From assembly GCF_031085295.1 (NCBI RefSeq), contig NZ_JAVFWO010000002.1, positions 372,001 to 436,000 of the forward strand: a stretch of DNA of 64,000 bases, given 5' to 3'. The position numbers and the translations under genes are program-made. Position 1 is the stretch's first letter; every line of letters starts with the position of its first letter. Shown one piece after another: positions 50,261-60,282 of this stretch. Source of the DNA: Microbacterium psychrotolerans (GTDB lineage Bacteria; Actinomycetota; Actinomycetes; Actinomycetales; Microbacteriaceae). The notes under the pieces are model-generated. The model was not told where the DNA came from. It was given only the letters and a program-made list of their open reading frames with translations, and made no database searches.

Positions 50261-52855
50261 TCATGCCTCCTGGGGGACGAGTTCGATCTCCGACACCGAC
50301 AGGCTGTCGGCCTCCGCATAGTCGATCTCGGCGATGCGCCCGACGGCCTTGAGGTCGCCCTCGGCGAGTCGCAGTGCCGCGATGGCTTCGGCCGGCGCGG
50401 CGATCGTGACCTGCGACACCTCCGCCTTCTGCGACACCTTGGCCTCGGTCTTCGCACGGCGCACCCCGATGAGCGCCTCGCCGACGATGCTGAGCACCGC
50501 CGGGTCGCCCTGGATGCCGAGCGGTTCCGGCCACTCGGCATTGTGCACCGAGCCCTCGTTGAACCACGACCACGATTCCTCGGCCGCGAAGGCGAGCACC
50601 GGGGCGAACAGGCGCAGGAGTGTGGAGAGGGCGATGCGCAGCGCGAGAGCCGCGGATGCCTGGCCGACGTCGGCCTGATTGTAGGCGCGCTCCTTGACCA
50701 GCTCGAGGTAGTCGTCGCAGAACGTCCAGAAGAACGACTCGGTGACCTCGAGCGCACGCGCGTGGTCGTAGGCGTCCAGCGCCTTGGTGGCGTCGCGCAC
50801 GACCGTGTCCAGGGCGGTCAGCATCGACGCGTCCAGCGCGTGCGTCACCTCCGCGCCCTCGGGCACGGGGAAAGACAGCACGAACTTCGCAGCGTTCAGC
50901 ACCTTGATCGCGAGGCGACGGCCGATCTTCACCTGCGTCGGGTTCTGGGGGTCGAACGCCGCATCGGTGCCGAGCCGGCTCGACGCCGCCCAGTACCGCA
51001 CCGCATCCGAGCCGTGCTGCGAGAGGATGTCGGCCGGCGTGACGACGTTGCCCTTCGACTTCGACATCTTCTTGCGGTCGGGATCCACGATGAAGCCCGA
51101 GATCGCGGCATCCGTCCACGGAGCGCGGTCGTCCTCGAGCGCGCTGCGCAGCAGCGTCGAGAACAGCCACGTGCGGATGATGTCCTGACCCTGGGGGCGC
51201 ATGTCGAACGGCGCGACGAGGTTCCAGAGCTCGGGATCGCGCTCCCAGCCCCCGGCGAGCTGCGGCGTCAGCGACGACGTCGCCCAGGTGTCGAAGATGT
51301 CGTTCTCACCCTCGAAGCCGCCTGGCACGCCGCGCTGGTCGGCGGTGTAGCCGGCCGGCACATCGGTCGAGGGGTCGACGGGCAGCGATGCGTGGTCGGG
51401 CGTGATGACGCGGTCGTAGTCGCGCTCACCGTTCTCGTCGAGCGCGTACCACACCGGGATCGGCACGCCGAAGAAGCGCTGGCGCGACACCAGCCAGTCG
51501 CCGGTGAGGCCGTTGGTCCAGTTCTCGAAGCGCACCCGCATGAAGTCCGGGTGCCATGACATCGATGCGCCGAGGGAGATGAGCTTGTTGCGCAGCGCCT
51601 CGTCGCGAGCGCCGTTGCGGATGTACCACTGGCGCGTCGAGACGATCTCCATCGGGCGATCGCCCTTCTCGTAGAACTTCACCACGTGCGTGAACGGCTT
51701 GGGCTCGCCGATGAGCTCGCCGGACTCCTGCAGGAGCTCGACCACGCGCTTCTTGGCGCTGAACACCGTCTTGCCGGCCAGCTCGGCGTACGCCGCCTTG
51801 CCGGCATCCGTCACGATGGCCTCCGGCGCGTCGGGCACGATGCGCCCGTCCAGTCCGAGGATGGTGCGGTTCGGCAGGTTCAGCTCACGCCACCAGATGA
51901 TGTCGGTGACGTCGCCGAAGGTGCAGATCATCGCGATTCCCGAGCCCTTGTCGGGCTGGGCGAGGGGATGCGCCAGCACCGGCACCTCGACGTCGAACAG
52001 CGGGGTGCGCACGGTGCTGCCGAACAGCGGCTGGTAGCGCTCGTCGTCGGGATGCGCGACCAGCGCGACGCAGGCCGCGAGCAGCTCGGGCCGGGTCGTC
52101 TCGATGTGCACGTCGCCCGTGCCGTCCGTCTTGTGGAACGCGACGCGGTGGAAGGCCGCGGGCTGCTCCCGCTCCTCGAGCTCGGCCTGTGCGATGGCCG
52201 TGCGGAAGTCGATGTCCCACATCGTGGGCGCGAGGTCCTGGTAGGCCTCGCCGCGCTCCAGGTTGCGCAGGAACGCCCGCTGGCTGGTGCGGATCGTGTC
52301 GTCGGAGATCGTGCGGTAGGTCTGCGTCCAGTCGACGCTCAGCCCGAGCTGGCGGAAGAGCGCCTCGAAGTGCTTCTCGTCCTCGACCGTGAGCCGCTCG
52401 CACAGCTCGATGAAGTTGCGGCGGCTGACGGGCACCTGGTCGGCGGCGCGGCTGGACTTGTTGTCGCCGCCCTCGAACGGAGGAGTGAAGCCGGGAACGT
52501 ACGGCAGCGACGGATCGCAGCGGACGCCGTAGTAGTTCTGCACGCGACGCTCGGTGGGCAGGCCGTTGTCGTCCCAGCCCATGGGATAGAACACCGTCTT
52601 GCCGCGCATGCGCTCGTACCGCACCTTGAGATCGGTGTGCGTGAATGAGAAGACGTGTCCGATGTGCAGGCTGCCCGAGGCAGTCGGCGGCGGAGTGTCG
52701 ACCGAGTACACGCCCTCGCGGCCCACTTCGGCGGCGCGCGCGCGATCGAACAGGTACGTGCCCTGCTCGGACCACGCGGCATCCCACTTGTCCTCGAGGC
52801 CCTCCAGTGCGGGCTTGTCCGGAATCTGTCCCTGTGCGGGGCGGCCGTCGGTCAT
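50261..52855 (-). CDS. valS: Valyl-tRNA synthetase
   Basis: 864 residues from ATG 52855, which has GAGGAG six bases upstream; an upstream GTG at 52885 is possible but lacks a binding site. HIGH motif in TASGSLHIGHVFSFTHTD near 47, KMSKS motif in DRKKMSKSKGNVVTPADILSQHGSDAVRYWA near 570, and an editing domain between (CP1, TRPELLAACVALVAHPDDERY). The C-terminal half is the tRNA-binding helical bundle (DALDAYDHARALEVTESFFWTFCDDYLELVKERAY). It lacks the long coiled-coil tail of many bacterial ValRS. Charges tRNA-Val. Confidence 0.97.
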   Translation of the reverse strand: MTDGRPAQGQIPDKPALEGLEDKWDAAWSEQGTYLFDRARAAEVGREGVYSVDTPPPTASGSLHIGHVFSFTHTDLKVRYERMRGKTVFYPMGWDDNGLPTERRVQNYYGVRCDPSLPYVPGFTPPFEGGDNKSSRAADQVPVSRRNFIELCERLTVEDEKHFEALFRQLGLSVDWTQTYRTISDDTIRTSQRAFLRNLERGEAYQDLAPTMWDIDFRTAIAQAELEEREQPAAFHRVAFHKTDGTGDVHIETTRPELLAACVALVAHPDDERYQPLFGSTVRTPLFDVEVPVLAHPLAQPDKGSGIAMICTFGDVTDIIWWRELNLPNRTILGLDGRIVPDAPEAIVTDAGKAAYAELAGKTVFSAKKRVVELLQESGELIGEPKPFTHVVKFYEKGDRPMEIVSTRQWYIRNGARDEALRNKLISLGASMSWHPDFMRVRFENWTNGLTGDWLVSRQRFFGVPIPVWYALDENGERDYDRVITPDHASLPVDPSTDVPAGYTADQRGVPGGFEGENDIFDTWATSSLTPQLAGGWERDPELWNLVAPFDMRPQGQDIIRTWLFSTLLRSALEDDRAPWTDAAISGFIVDPDRKKMSKSKGNVVTPADILSQHGSDAVRYWAASSRLGTDAAFDPQNPTQVKIGRRLAIKVLNAAKFVLSFPVPEGAEVTHALDASMLTALDTVVRDATKALDAYDHARALEVTESFFWTFCDDYLELVKERAYNQADVGQASAALALRIALSTLLRLFAPVLAFAAEESWSWFNEGSVHNAEWPEPLGIQGDPAVLSIVGEALIGVRRAKTEAKVSQKAEVSQVTIAAPAEAIAALRLAEGDLKAVGRIAEIDYAEADSLSVSEIELVPQEA

Positions 52856-52950
52856 GCGGAACTCCTCGAGCGATATGTGCGGCACTGTGTGAGCGTGCCT
52901 GAGTGTGGGATGTCGCTCGATTCTAGCCCGGGCCCGCTGGACGAGGAAAA

Positions 52951-52985
52951 GCGGACGGATGCCGCGGCAGCCGGCATCCGTCCGC
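52951..52985 (-). terminator. Intrinsic terminator after the MHS transporter gene
   Basis: Arms GCGGACGGATGCCG (52951-52964) and its complement (52972-52985). On the minus strand the second arm is followed by TTTT, giving a classical terminator just downstream of the transporter and before valS. Contains GGATGCC/GGCATCC. Confidence 0.88.
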
Positions 52986-53003
52986 TCTCGGGCGGCTCTG
53001 CGT

Positions 53004-54341
53004 TCAGGCCGTCGCCGTCGCGCTGGCAGGATCCGTCGCGAGCTCCGGCTCGACGGCGCGCCGCGTGGCCAGCCATGCGGACACGAGCGTCACGGCCGAC
53101 ATGATCGCCAGGATGACGCCGGGGTGCCACCACGCGTAATCCGTCGCCTCGCCGAGCGTGAGCGTGAGGTACGGGACGAACCCGCTGATGGTCGCCGCCA
53201 GCGCGTACGCGAACGACAGGGCGGAGTAGCGGAACCGGTCGGGGAAGAGGTCGTTCATCAGCCCGCCGAGCGCCGCCCAGGCCATCGTCGGAAGGATGCC
53301 GCCGATCAGCATCGTCGCGACGAGGATCGGGAAGGTCGCGAACTGGAGCAGGAAGTACATCGGGAACGTGATGAGCAGGGTCCCGAGCGCGCCCCAGAGC
53401 ACGACGCGTGCCGAGCCGATGCGCGACGCCCAGCCCCCGAACAGCGGGATGGTCACGAGCTGCAGGAGGCCGCCGATGGTGGTCGCGATGAGAAGGTCCT
53501 GGAAGCTGAACCCCAGCTGCTCCACCCCGTAGTTGACGGTGTAGGTGTTCATGAGCGAGTACGACCCGATGCCCAGCAGGGCCGCACCGATCGCGATCGC
53601 CATGGCTCCGGGGCGCTTCGCGAACATCGTGATGAACGGGATGCGATCGCGGCGTCCCTCGGCCACGACCCCCTCGAAGACGGGGGTCTCGGAGATCGAC
53701 CACCGCAGATACAGCGACACGAGCAGCAGCGGGATGGCGAGGAGGAACGGGATGCGCCATCCCCACTCGGCGATCTGCTCGGCGGGGAGCACCGCGGTGA
53801 GGACGATGAACACGGCCGCCGACAGGATCGATCCGACGGGGGAGCCGAGCTGGGGGATCGCGGCGTAGAACGCCCGCTTGACCGGGCCGGAGTTCTCGGT
53901 CGCGATGAGGATCGACCCGCCCCACTCGCCGCCCAGCGACAGACCCTGCACGATGCGCAGCAGGATCAGGAGCACGGCTCCGAGCCAGCCCGCCTGCGCG
54001 TAGGTCGGCAGGAGGCCGATGAGACCGGTCGCGACGCCCATGATGCCGACGGTCCACAGCAGGGTGGCCCTGCGACCGACGCGGTCGCCCATGTAGCCGA
54101 AGATCACGGCACCGATGGGGCGGACCACGAAGGCGAGCGCGATCGTCAAGAATGCCGCACTCGTGGCGCCGAACTGCCCGAGCGGGTCGAAGAACAGCGG
54201 CCCGACGAAGAACGCCGAGAAGTAGGCGAAAAGGTAGAAGTCGAAGGATTCGAGCGAGGTTCCCACCATCGAGGCCCACGCGACTCTGCGCGTCGGGGCG
54301 GATTCGGGAACCAGAGCGGATTCGGGTGCTGCTGCGGTCAC
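53004..54341 (-). CDS. MHS-family MFS transporter (organic acid/betaine type)
   Basis: 445 residues from GTG 54341; the frame is open to 54410 but GTG 54341 follows a weak AAGATT box by seven bases. Motifs of the metabolite:H+ symporter family: SLESFDFYLFAYFSAFFVGPLFFDP near 25, GAVIFGYMGDRVGRRATLL, LLILLRIVQGLSLGGEWGGSILIATE and ISETPVFEGV. Twelve hydrophobic segments. Such carriers import shikimate, citrate, proline/betaine or related compounds. The substrate is unassigned. It is divergent from the ileS leader. Confidence 0.93.
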   Translation of the reverse strand: MTAAAPESALVPESAPTRRVAWASMVGTSLESFDFYLFAYFSAFFVGPLFFDPLGQFGATSAAFLTIALAFVVRPIGAVIFGYMGDRVGRRATLLWTVGIMGVATGLIGLLPTYAQAGWLGAVLLILLRIVQGLSLGGEWGGSILIATENSGPVKRAFYAAIPQLGSPVGSILSAAVFIVLTAVLPAEQIAEWGWRIPFLLAIPLLLVSLYLRWSISETPVFEGVVAEGRRDRIPFITMFAKRPGAMAIAIGAALLGIGSYSLMNTYTVNYGVEQLGFSFQDLLIATTIGGLLQLVTIPLFGGWASRIGSARVVLWGALGTLLITFPMYFLLQFATFPILVATMLIGGILPTMAWAALGGLMNDLFPDRFRYSALSFAYALAATISGFVPYLTLTLGEATDYAWWHPGVILAIMSAVTLVSAWLATRRAVEPELATDPASATATA

Positions 54342-54412
54342 GGATGTCAATCTTGGCACGAGTCCAGAAACCCCGGCGCCGTGCTCCGCATTCCCCGCTT
54401 GCGCAGCCACGG

Positions 54413-54418
54413 TACACT
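54413..54418 (+). promoter_or_regulatory. -10 box of the ileS leader transcript
   Basis: TACACT, placing transcription start near 54425, just before the T-box stem I. No clear -35. Confidence 0.5.
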
Positions 54419-54424
54419 CGTGTC

Positions 54425-54600
54425 AGCAGCGTCGATCCGGCCATCACCGGGGAGCTCTCGGAAGAAAAGGTGCCCGCTCAGGCGGATTCCCCACTAGAAC
54501 CGAGCGGGTCAGGCCCGTCACAGCCGCAGTGAGAGAGGGCAGCTCGGTCCCCGCGAAGGACCGAGACGTCAACGCAGGGTGGTACCGCGGTACGTCTGGT
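54425..54600 (+). ncRNA. Isoleucine T-box riboswitch (ultrashort stem I)
   Basis: CCGG (54437-54440) and CCGG (54447-54450) pair to form a small stem whose loop CCATCA holds the specifier ATC (Ile) at 54443-54445. A later stem III is CTCGGTCC/GGACCGAG (54543-54550 and 54558-54565). The T-box AGGGTGGTACCGCGG at 54576-54590 contains TGGT, complementary to the ACCA end of uncharged tRNA-Ile. No U-run follows, so control is probably at translation initiation, as described for actinobacterial ileS T-boxes. It senses uncharged tRNA-Ile and raises ileS expression. Confidence 0.93.
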
Positions 54601-54658
54601 CACCGTTCCAGGCATGTCGTCCCCGCAGGAAGCACACGAGCGAGCACCTGCGAGAGAA

Positions 54659-57600
54659 ATGACCTATCCCCGCCCCTCCGCCTTCGGACCTGCGGCCGAT
54701 GTTTCGGCACGCCCGGGCACCGGAGCGAGTCCCGTCGTCCCCAGCCCCCGCTTCCCCGACATCGAGCGGGAGACGCTCGCGTTCTGGAAGGCCGACCAGA
54801 CCTTCCGCGCCTCGATCGATCAGCGCGACGGCGCCGACGAGTGGGTCTTCTACGACGGTCCGCCGTTCGCCAACGGTCTGCCCCACTACGGCCACCTCCT
54901 CACCGGCTACGCCAAGGACCTCTTCCCGCGCTTCCAGACCATGCGCGGCAAGAAGGTGGACCGCGTGTTCGGGTGGGACACGCACGGACTGCCCGCCGAG
55001 CTGGAGGCGATGAAGCAGCTCGGCATCACCGAGAAGAGTGAGATCGAGGCGATGGGCATCGCCGCGTTCAACGCCAAGTCCCGCGAATCGGTGCTCGCCT
55101 ACACCCGCGAGTGGGAGGACTACGTGACCCGGCAGGCACGCTGGGTCGACTTCGAGCGCGGCTACAAGACGCTGGACCTCACCTACATGGAGTCCGTGCT
55201 GTGGGCGTTCAAGACCATCTACGACAAGGGTCTGGCCTATGAGGGTCACCGCGTCCTGCCCTACTGCTGGCGCGACGAGACGCCGCTCTCGGCGCACGAG
55301 CTGCGCATGGACGACGACGTCTACAAGATGCGTCAGGACCCGTCCGTGACGATCACGTTCCCGCTGACGGGCCTCAAGGCGGAGGCGCTGGGCCTCACCG
55401 CCGTGCGCGCGCTGGCCTGGACGACGACGCCGTGGACCCTGCCCACGAATCTCGCGCTCGCGGTGGGCCCCGACATCCGCTACGTGGTCGTGCCCGGGGG
55501 GCCGAACGGGGCCGCCGACGTGCACCGCGACGACGAGCCCGCGGAAGCGGAGTCGCACCGCTACCTTCTGGCCGAGGAGCTGCTCGCCGGGTACGCGAAG
55601 GACCTGGGCTACGACTCGGCCGAGGCCGCCCGCGAGGCGGTCGAGCAGACGGTGCTCGGCGCCGATCTCGAGGACGTCACCTACGACCGTCTCTTCGACT
55701 ACTACGCGGATGCCGCCATCTGGGGCACGCAGCGCGCCTGGCGCATCCTCGTCGACGACTACGTGACCACCGGTGACGGCACCGGCATCGTGCACCAGGC
55801 GCCGGCCTTCGGTGAGGACGACCAGCGGGTGACCGAGGCCGCCGGCATCCCGCTCATCATGAGCCTCGACGACGGCGGACGCTTCCTGCCGCAGGTGACC
55901 GATGTCGCCGGCCAGCTGTGGATGGACGCCAACCGACCGCTGATCCGGCTGCTCCGCCAGGAGGGGCGGCTCCTCCGGGAGGCGAGCTACGAGCACTCGT
56001 ACCCGCACTGCTGGCGGTGCCGCAACCCGCTCATCTACCGCGCCGTGTCGAGCTGGTTCATCCGCGTCACCGACATCAAAGACCGCATGCTCGCGAACAA
56101 CGAGCAGATCACCTGGGTGCCCGAGAACGTCAAGCACGGCCAGTTCGGCAAGTGGCTCGAGGGGGCGCGCGACTGGTCCGTCAGCCGCAACCGCTACTGG
56201 GGCTCGCCGATCCCGGTCTGGAAGAGCGACGACCCCGAGCACCCGCGCGTCGACGTCTACGGCTCGCTGGAGGATCTCGAGCGGGACTTCGGTCGCCTCC
56301 CGCGCAACGCGGAGGGAGAGGTCGATCTGCACCGGCCGTACATCGACGACCTGACGCGCCCGAATCCCGACGACCCGACCGGCAAGAGCACGATGCGCCG
56401 CATCGAGGACGTCTTCGATGTCTGGTTCGATTCCGGCTCGATGCCGTACGCCCAGGTGCACTACCCGTTCGAGAATCAGCAGTGGTTCGACGAGCACTCG
56501 CCGGCCGACTTCATCGTCGAGTACATCGGGCAGACCCGCGGCTGGTTCTACGTGATGCACGTCCTGTCGACGGCGCTGTTCGATCGCCCCGCGTTCACCG
56601 GGGTGTCGTGCCACGGCATCGTGCTCGGCAGCGACGGACTCAAGATGTCGAAGTCGCTGCAGAACTATCCCGACGTCAGTGAGGTCTTCGACCGCGACGG
56701 CTCAGACGCGATGCGGTGGTTCCTCATGTCGAGCTCGGTGCTGCGCGGCGGCAACCTCATCGTCACCGAGGAGGGCATCCGCGCCGGCGTGCGCGAGTTC
56801 CTGCTGCCGCTGTGGAACGCCTGGTACTTCTTCGCGACCTACGCCAACGCAGCAGGCGGTGCGACCGGCGAGGGCTACCAGGCCTCCTGGCGCACCGACT
56901 CGACTGACGTGCTGGACCGCTACATCCTGGCGCTCGCGGGCGACCTCGTGCGCGATGTCGCGGCCGACCTCGAGGTGCTGGACTCCACGCTCGCGGCGGC
57001 GAAGCTGCGCGACTTCGCGGAGGCGCTGACGAACTGGTACATCCGCCGCTCTCGAGACCGGTTCTGGGTCGGCGTCTCCGACGACCCCAAGAGCAGGGAA
57101 GCGTTCGACACGCTGTACACGGTGCTCGAGACGCTCACCCGCGTCGCGGCGCCGCTGATCCCGCTGGTGGCCGAGAAGGTCTGGCAGGGCCTCACCGGCG
57201 GCCGGAGCGTGCACCTGCAGGACTGGCCCGACGCCGACGCGTTCCCCGCCGCGGACGACATCCGCACGGCGATGGATGCCGTGCGCGAGGCCTCCAGCGT
57301 GGCGAACGCCCTCCGCAAGAAGGAGGGTCGTCGCGTGCGCCTGCCTCTGCCGGCGTTGACCGTGGCGGTGGCGGATGCCGCGTCCCTCGCCCAGTTCGAC
57401 GGCATCCTGCGCGACGAGCTCAACGTGAAGTCGGTCGAGCTGATCGAGCTCGGCGACGACGTCTCGACGCGCTACGGCATCAGCAAGCGCCTGACCGTCA
57501 ATGCGCGCGCCGCCGGGCCTCGCCTCGGCAAGCAGGTGCAGCACGTCATCGCGGGAGCCAAGGCCGGAGTGTGGGAAGAGCGCGACGGCGGCGTGGTGGT

Positions 57601-58060
57601 CGACGGCATCGCGCTGCAGCCGGGGGAGTACGACCTCACCCTCGAGGCGGGCGGCGTCGCGGACGGCACGGCCATCGCGCTGCTCTCGGGCGACGGCTTC
57701 GTGCTGCTGGACACCACGACGACGCCCGAGCTCGAGGCCGAGGGCCTGGCCCGCGACGTCATCCGCGCCGTGCAGGACACCCGCAAGGCAGCCGGCTTCG
57801 ACGTCAGCGACCGCATCGGGCTCGGACTGCTGTTCGACGACCCCGCGGACGCCGAGGCGGTCGCCGCCGCATTCGACGTCGCGAACGTGGCCGGCGAGAC
57901 CCTCGCCGTCACGCACGCGGTGCGCTCCCGCGTCGCCGAGCTGACCGCCTCGGGTGACGGCCGCGCTCCCGTCGAGTACGAGGCGGTGATCGACGCGGGC
58001 ACCTATGCCAATCGCGGCGCATTCACCGTCTCGGTCGGCCGGACGGGGGTCTCGGCATGA
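54659..58060 (+). CDS. ileS: Isoleucyl-tRNA synthetase, eukaryote-like type II
   Basis: 1133 residues from ATG 54659 ([10 protein letters not shown]), which has GAGAG close upstream; an in-frame ATG at 54614 would add 15 residues directly after the T-box and cannot be excluded. HIGH motif is HYGH in [14 protein letters not shown] near 80, KMSKS in [17 protein letters not shown] near 660, with a CP1 editing domain between. Length and sequence ([26 protein letters not shown]) are of the eukaryote-like form, the type known to tolerate mupirocin. Regulated by the T-box. Overlaps folC by ATGA. Confidence 0.97.
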   Translation: MTYPRPSAFGPAADVSARPGTGASPVVPSPRFPDIERETLAFWKADQTFRASIDQRDGADEWVFYDGPPFANGLPHYGHLLTGYAKDLFPRFQTMRGKKVDRVFGWDTHGLPAELEAMKQLGITEKSEIEAMGIAAFNAKSRESVLAYTREWEDYVTRQARWVDFERGYKTLDLTYMESVLWAFKTIYDKGLAYEGHRVLPYCWRDETPLSAHELRMDDDVYKMRQDPSVTITFPLTGLKAEALGLTAVRALAWTTTPWTLPTNLALAVGPDIRYVVVPGGPNGAADVHRDDEPAEAESHRYLLAEELLAGYAKDLGYDSAEAAREAVEQTVLGADLEDVTYDRLFDYYADAAIWGTQRAWRILVDDYVTTGDGTGIVHQAPAFGEDDQRVTEAAGIPLIMSLDDGGRFLPQVTDVAGQLWMDANRPLIRLLRQEGRLLREASYEHSYPHCWRCRNPLIYRAVSSWFIRVTDIKDRMLANNEQITWVPENVKHGQFGKWLEGARDWSVSRNRYWGSPIPVWKSDDPEHPRVDVYGSLEDLERDFGRLPRNAEGEVDLHRPYIDDLTRPNPDDPTGKSTMRRIEDVFDVWFDSGSMPYAQVHYPFENQQWFDEHSPADFIVEYIGQTRGWFYVMHVLSTALFDRPAFTGVSCHGIVLGSDGLKMSKSLQNYPDVSEVFDRDGSDAMRWFLMSSSVLRGGNLIVTEEGIRAGVREFLLPLWNAWYFFATYANAAGGATGEGYQASWRTDSTDVLDRYILALAGDLVRDVAADLEVLDSTLAAAKLRDFAEALTNWYIRRSRDRFWVGVSDDPKSREAFDTLYTVLETLTRVAAPLIPLVAEKVWQGLTGGRSVHLQDWPDADAFPAADDIRTAMDAVREASSVANALRKKEGRRVRLPLPALTVAVADAASLAQFDGILRDELNVKSVELIELGDDVSTRYGISKRLTVNARAAGPRLGKQVQHVIAGAKAGVWEERDGGVVVDGIALQPGEYDLTLEAGGVADGTAIALLSGDGFVLLDTTTTPELEAEGLARDVIRAVQDTRKAAGFDVSDRIGLGLLFDDPADAEAVAAAFDVANVAGETLAVTHAVRSRVAELTASGDGRAPVEYEAVIDAGTYANRGAFTVSVGRTGVSA

Positions 58061-59415
58061 GCGATCGTGAGCGCCGCAGGGCCGACGCCGTCTACGAGGC
58101 GCTGCTGCAGCGGCAGGGCGAGCAGTGGGTGCAGCCGCGTGTCGAGCGCACGCGCCGGGTGCTCGAGCTGCTCGACGACCCGCAGAAGACCTACCGCGTC
58201 GTCCACGTCACCGGCACCAACGGCAAGACGTCGACCAGCCGCATGATCGAGAGCCTCGTGCGCGCCCACGGCCTGAGGACCGGACTGTTCACGAGTCCGC
58301 ATCTCGAGCGCTTCACGGAGCGCATCATGATCGACGGGGAGCCCATCGACGATGCCGCTGTGGCGGACGCGTGGGATGAGATCGCTCCGTTCGTCGACCT
58401 GGTGGACGCCGAGCTGGCGGCGAACGACGATGCGCGGCTCACGTTCTTCGAGCTGCTCACGGTTCTCGCGTTCGTCGCGTTCGCCGATGCGCCGATCGAC
58501 GTTCTCGTGCTCGAGGTGGGCATGGGCGGCTCGTGGGACTCGACCAACAGCGCCGACGGCGACGTGGCGGTCTTCGCGCCGATCGATCTCGATCACGCCG
58601 ACCGCCTGGGCGACACCATCGCCGAGATCGCCACGGTCAAGGCCGGCATCATCAAGGACGGCGCCGCGGTCGTCTCAGCACGACAGGATGCCGCCGCCGA
58701 GGCCGTGCTCCGCTCGGCCGCTGCGGCGCACGGCGCCTCGATCGCCTTCGAGGGCGCCGAGTTCGCGCTGGCCCAGCAGCGACTGGCCGTCGGGGGGCAG
58801 CAGATCACCGTGCGCGGGCTCGCCGCGACTTACGAGGACGAGTACCTGCCGCTGTACGGCGCGCACCAGGGCTTCAACGCCGCTCTCGCGATCGCCGCTG
58901 TGGAGTCCCTCGTCGGAGGCGGCTCCCAGCCCATCGCCGGGGACGTGCTCGCGGACGGCCTCGGCGGCGCGACCTCGCCCGGCCGTCTGCAGCTGATCGG
59001 CGCCGGCCCGACGGTGCTCGTCGACGCGGCCCACAACCCGCACGGCGCCCGCGCGCTCGTGACCGCGCTGCGCGAGGCCTTCGACTTCGACGAGTGGGGC
59101 GTCGTGCTCGGCGTGCTCTCCGACAAGGACGCAGCGGGCATCGTCGCCGAGATCGCACCCGTCGCGGCACATGTGTTCGCTACCGCACCGGACTCGGAGC
59201 GCGCCGAGGACGCCGACGCGATCGCCGACCTGGCCGAGGCGCACGACCTCCGGGTCTCGGTGCATCGGGATCTCGCGGAGGCCGCCGAGGCGGCGCGGGC
59301 GTGGGCGGCGGCATCCGATCGCCGCGCCGTCGTGATCGCAGGATCCGTGCTGCTCGCCGGCGAGGCGCTGACTCTCGCCGCGGCGGAGGACTGGAAGGCC
59401 GGGTGGAGCGAATGA
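58057..59415 (+). CDS. folC: Folylpolyglutamate synthase/dihydrofolate synthase
   Basis: 452 residues. P-loop [25 protein letters not shown] near 46-70, [21 protein letters not shown] near 74, and [41 protein letters not shown] near 147-187, the central Mur ligase fold with metal-binding residues. The second domain starts near 295 ([19 protein letters not shown]). It adds glutamates to folate and dihydropteroate. ATGA overlaps with ileS and with the DUF4233 gene. Confidence 0.96.
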   Translation: MSDRERRRADAVYEALLQRQGEQWVQPRVERTRRVLELLDDPQKTYRVVHVTGTNGKTSTSRMIESLVRAHGLRTGLFTSPHLERFTERIMIDGEPIDDAAVADAWDEIAPFVDLVDAELAANDDARLTFFELLTVLAFVAFADAPIDVLVLEVGMGGSWDSTNSADGDVAVFAPIDLDHADRLGDTIAEIATVKAGIIKDGAAVVSARQDAAAEAVLRSAAAAHGASIAFEGAEFALAQQRLAVGGQQITVRGLAATYEDEYLPLYGAHQGFNAALAIAAVESLVGGGSQPIAGDVLADGLGGATSPGRLQLIGAGPTVLVDAAHNPHGARALVTALREAFDFDEWGVVLGVLSDKDAAGIVAEIAPVAAHVFATAPDSERAEDADAIADLAEAHDLRVSVHRDLAEAAEAARAWAAASDRRAVVIAGSVLLAGEALTLAAAEDWKAGWSE

Positions 59416-59807
59416 GCGCCGAGCGCGCACCCCGCACCCGGCGCCCGCGTGGTGCAGCCGAGTCGCTGGCGACGATCGTGCTGGGTTTCGAGTCCATCGT
59501 CGCCTTCCTGGCGGGACTCGTGATCTACGGGCTCAGGGCGCTGCCCGCGCAGATCGCGCCGTGGTGGGGCGTTGTCGCCGGCGCCGTGCTCGCGCTGCTG
59601 ATGATCGCGACGACCCGGGTGGTGCGCTATCGCTGGGGCATCGTCCTCGGCTGGGTGCTGCAGGGGATCGTCGCGCTCGGCGCGTTCCTCGTGCCGGCGC
59701 TGGCGATCGTCGCCCTCATTTTCGGCGCCATGTACGGGTATGCGACGATCAAGGGAGCTGCTCTCGACCGGCGCAATGCGCAGCTCGCGGCGAATCCCCC
59801 CTCATAA
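59412..59807 (+). CDS. DUF4233 membrane protein
   Basis: 131 residues with four hydrophobic helices (about 18-40, 45-65, 70-90 and 95-118). The start TLARTIVLGFESIV-like SLATIVLGFESIVAFLAGLVIYGL and the end AMYGYATIKGAALDRRNAQ fit DUF4233, an actinobacterial family regularly placed between folC and ndk. Function unknown. ATGA overlap with folC. Confidence 0.9.
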   Translation: MSAERAPRTRRPRGAAESLATIVLGFESIVAFLAGLVIYGLRALPAQIAPWWGVVAGAVLALLMIATTRVVRYRWGIVLGWVLQGIVALGAFLVPALAIVALIFGAMYGYATIKGAALDRRNAQLAANPPS

Positions 59808-59829
59808 CCGATCCGAAACGGAGACCCGC

Positions 59830-60246
59830 ATGGCCACCGAAGAGACCCTCGTCCTCGTCAAGCCCGACGGCGTCGCGCGCGGCCTCACCGGCGCGATCCT
59901 CGCCCGTATCGAGGCGAAGGGATACGCCCTCGTCGACATCCGTCTCGTGGAGCCCGATCGCGAGACCCTCGAGCGCCACTACGCCGAGCACGAGGGCAAG
60001 CCGTTCTACGAGCCGCTGGTCGAGTTCATGATGTCGGGCCCTTCGGTCGCGATCCGCCTGGCAGGCAACCGCGTCATCGAAGGCTTCCGGTCGCTCGCGG
60101 GAACGACCGATCCCACCACGGCCGCCCCCGGCACCATCCGCGGCGACTTCGGCCGTGACTGGGGCCTCAAGGTTCAGCAGAACCTCGTGCACGGCTCCGA
60201 CAGCACAGAGTCCGCGGCGCGCGAGCTCGAGATCTGGTTCGGCTGA
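59830..60246 (+). CDS. ndk: Nucleoside diphosphate kinase
   Basis: 138 residues. TLVLVKPDGVARGLTGAILARIEAKGY starts the fold; the phosphohistidine lies in NLVHGSDSTESAARELEIWF near 115-134, and RLAGTTDPTTAAPGTIRGDFG is the nucleotide loop (here SLAGTTDP). It transfers phosphate between NTPs and NDPs. GGAG six bases before ATG 59830 sets the start. Ends the ileS-folC-DUF4233-ndk operon and converges with the VKOR gene, 36 bases apart. Confidence 0.97.
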   Translation: MATEETLVLVKPDGVARGLTGAILARIEAKGYALVDIRLVEPDRETLERHYAEHEGKPFYEPLVEFMMSGPSVAIRLAGNRVIEGFRSLAGTTDPTTAAPGTIRGDFGRDWGLKVQQNLVHGSDSTESAARELEIWFG

Positions 60247-60282
60247 TCAGCCCGCCGGCTGGCCGCCCGGAGACACCGGCGG

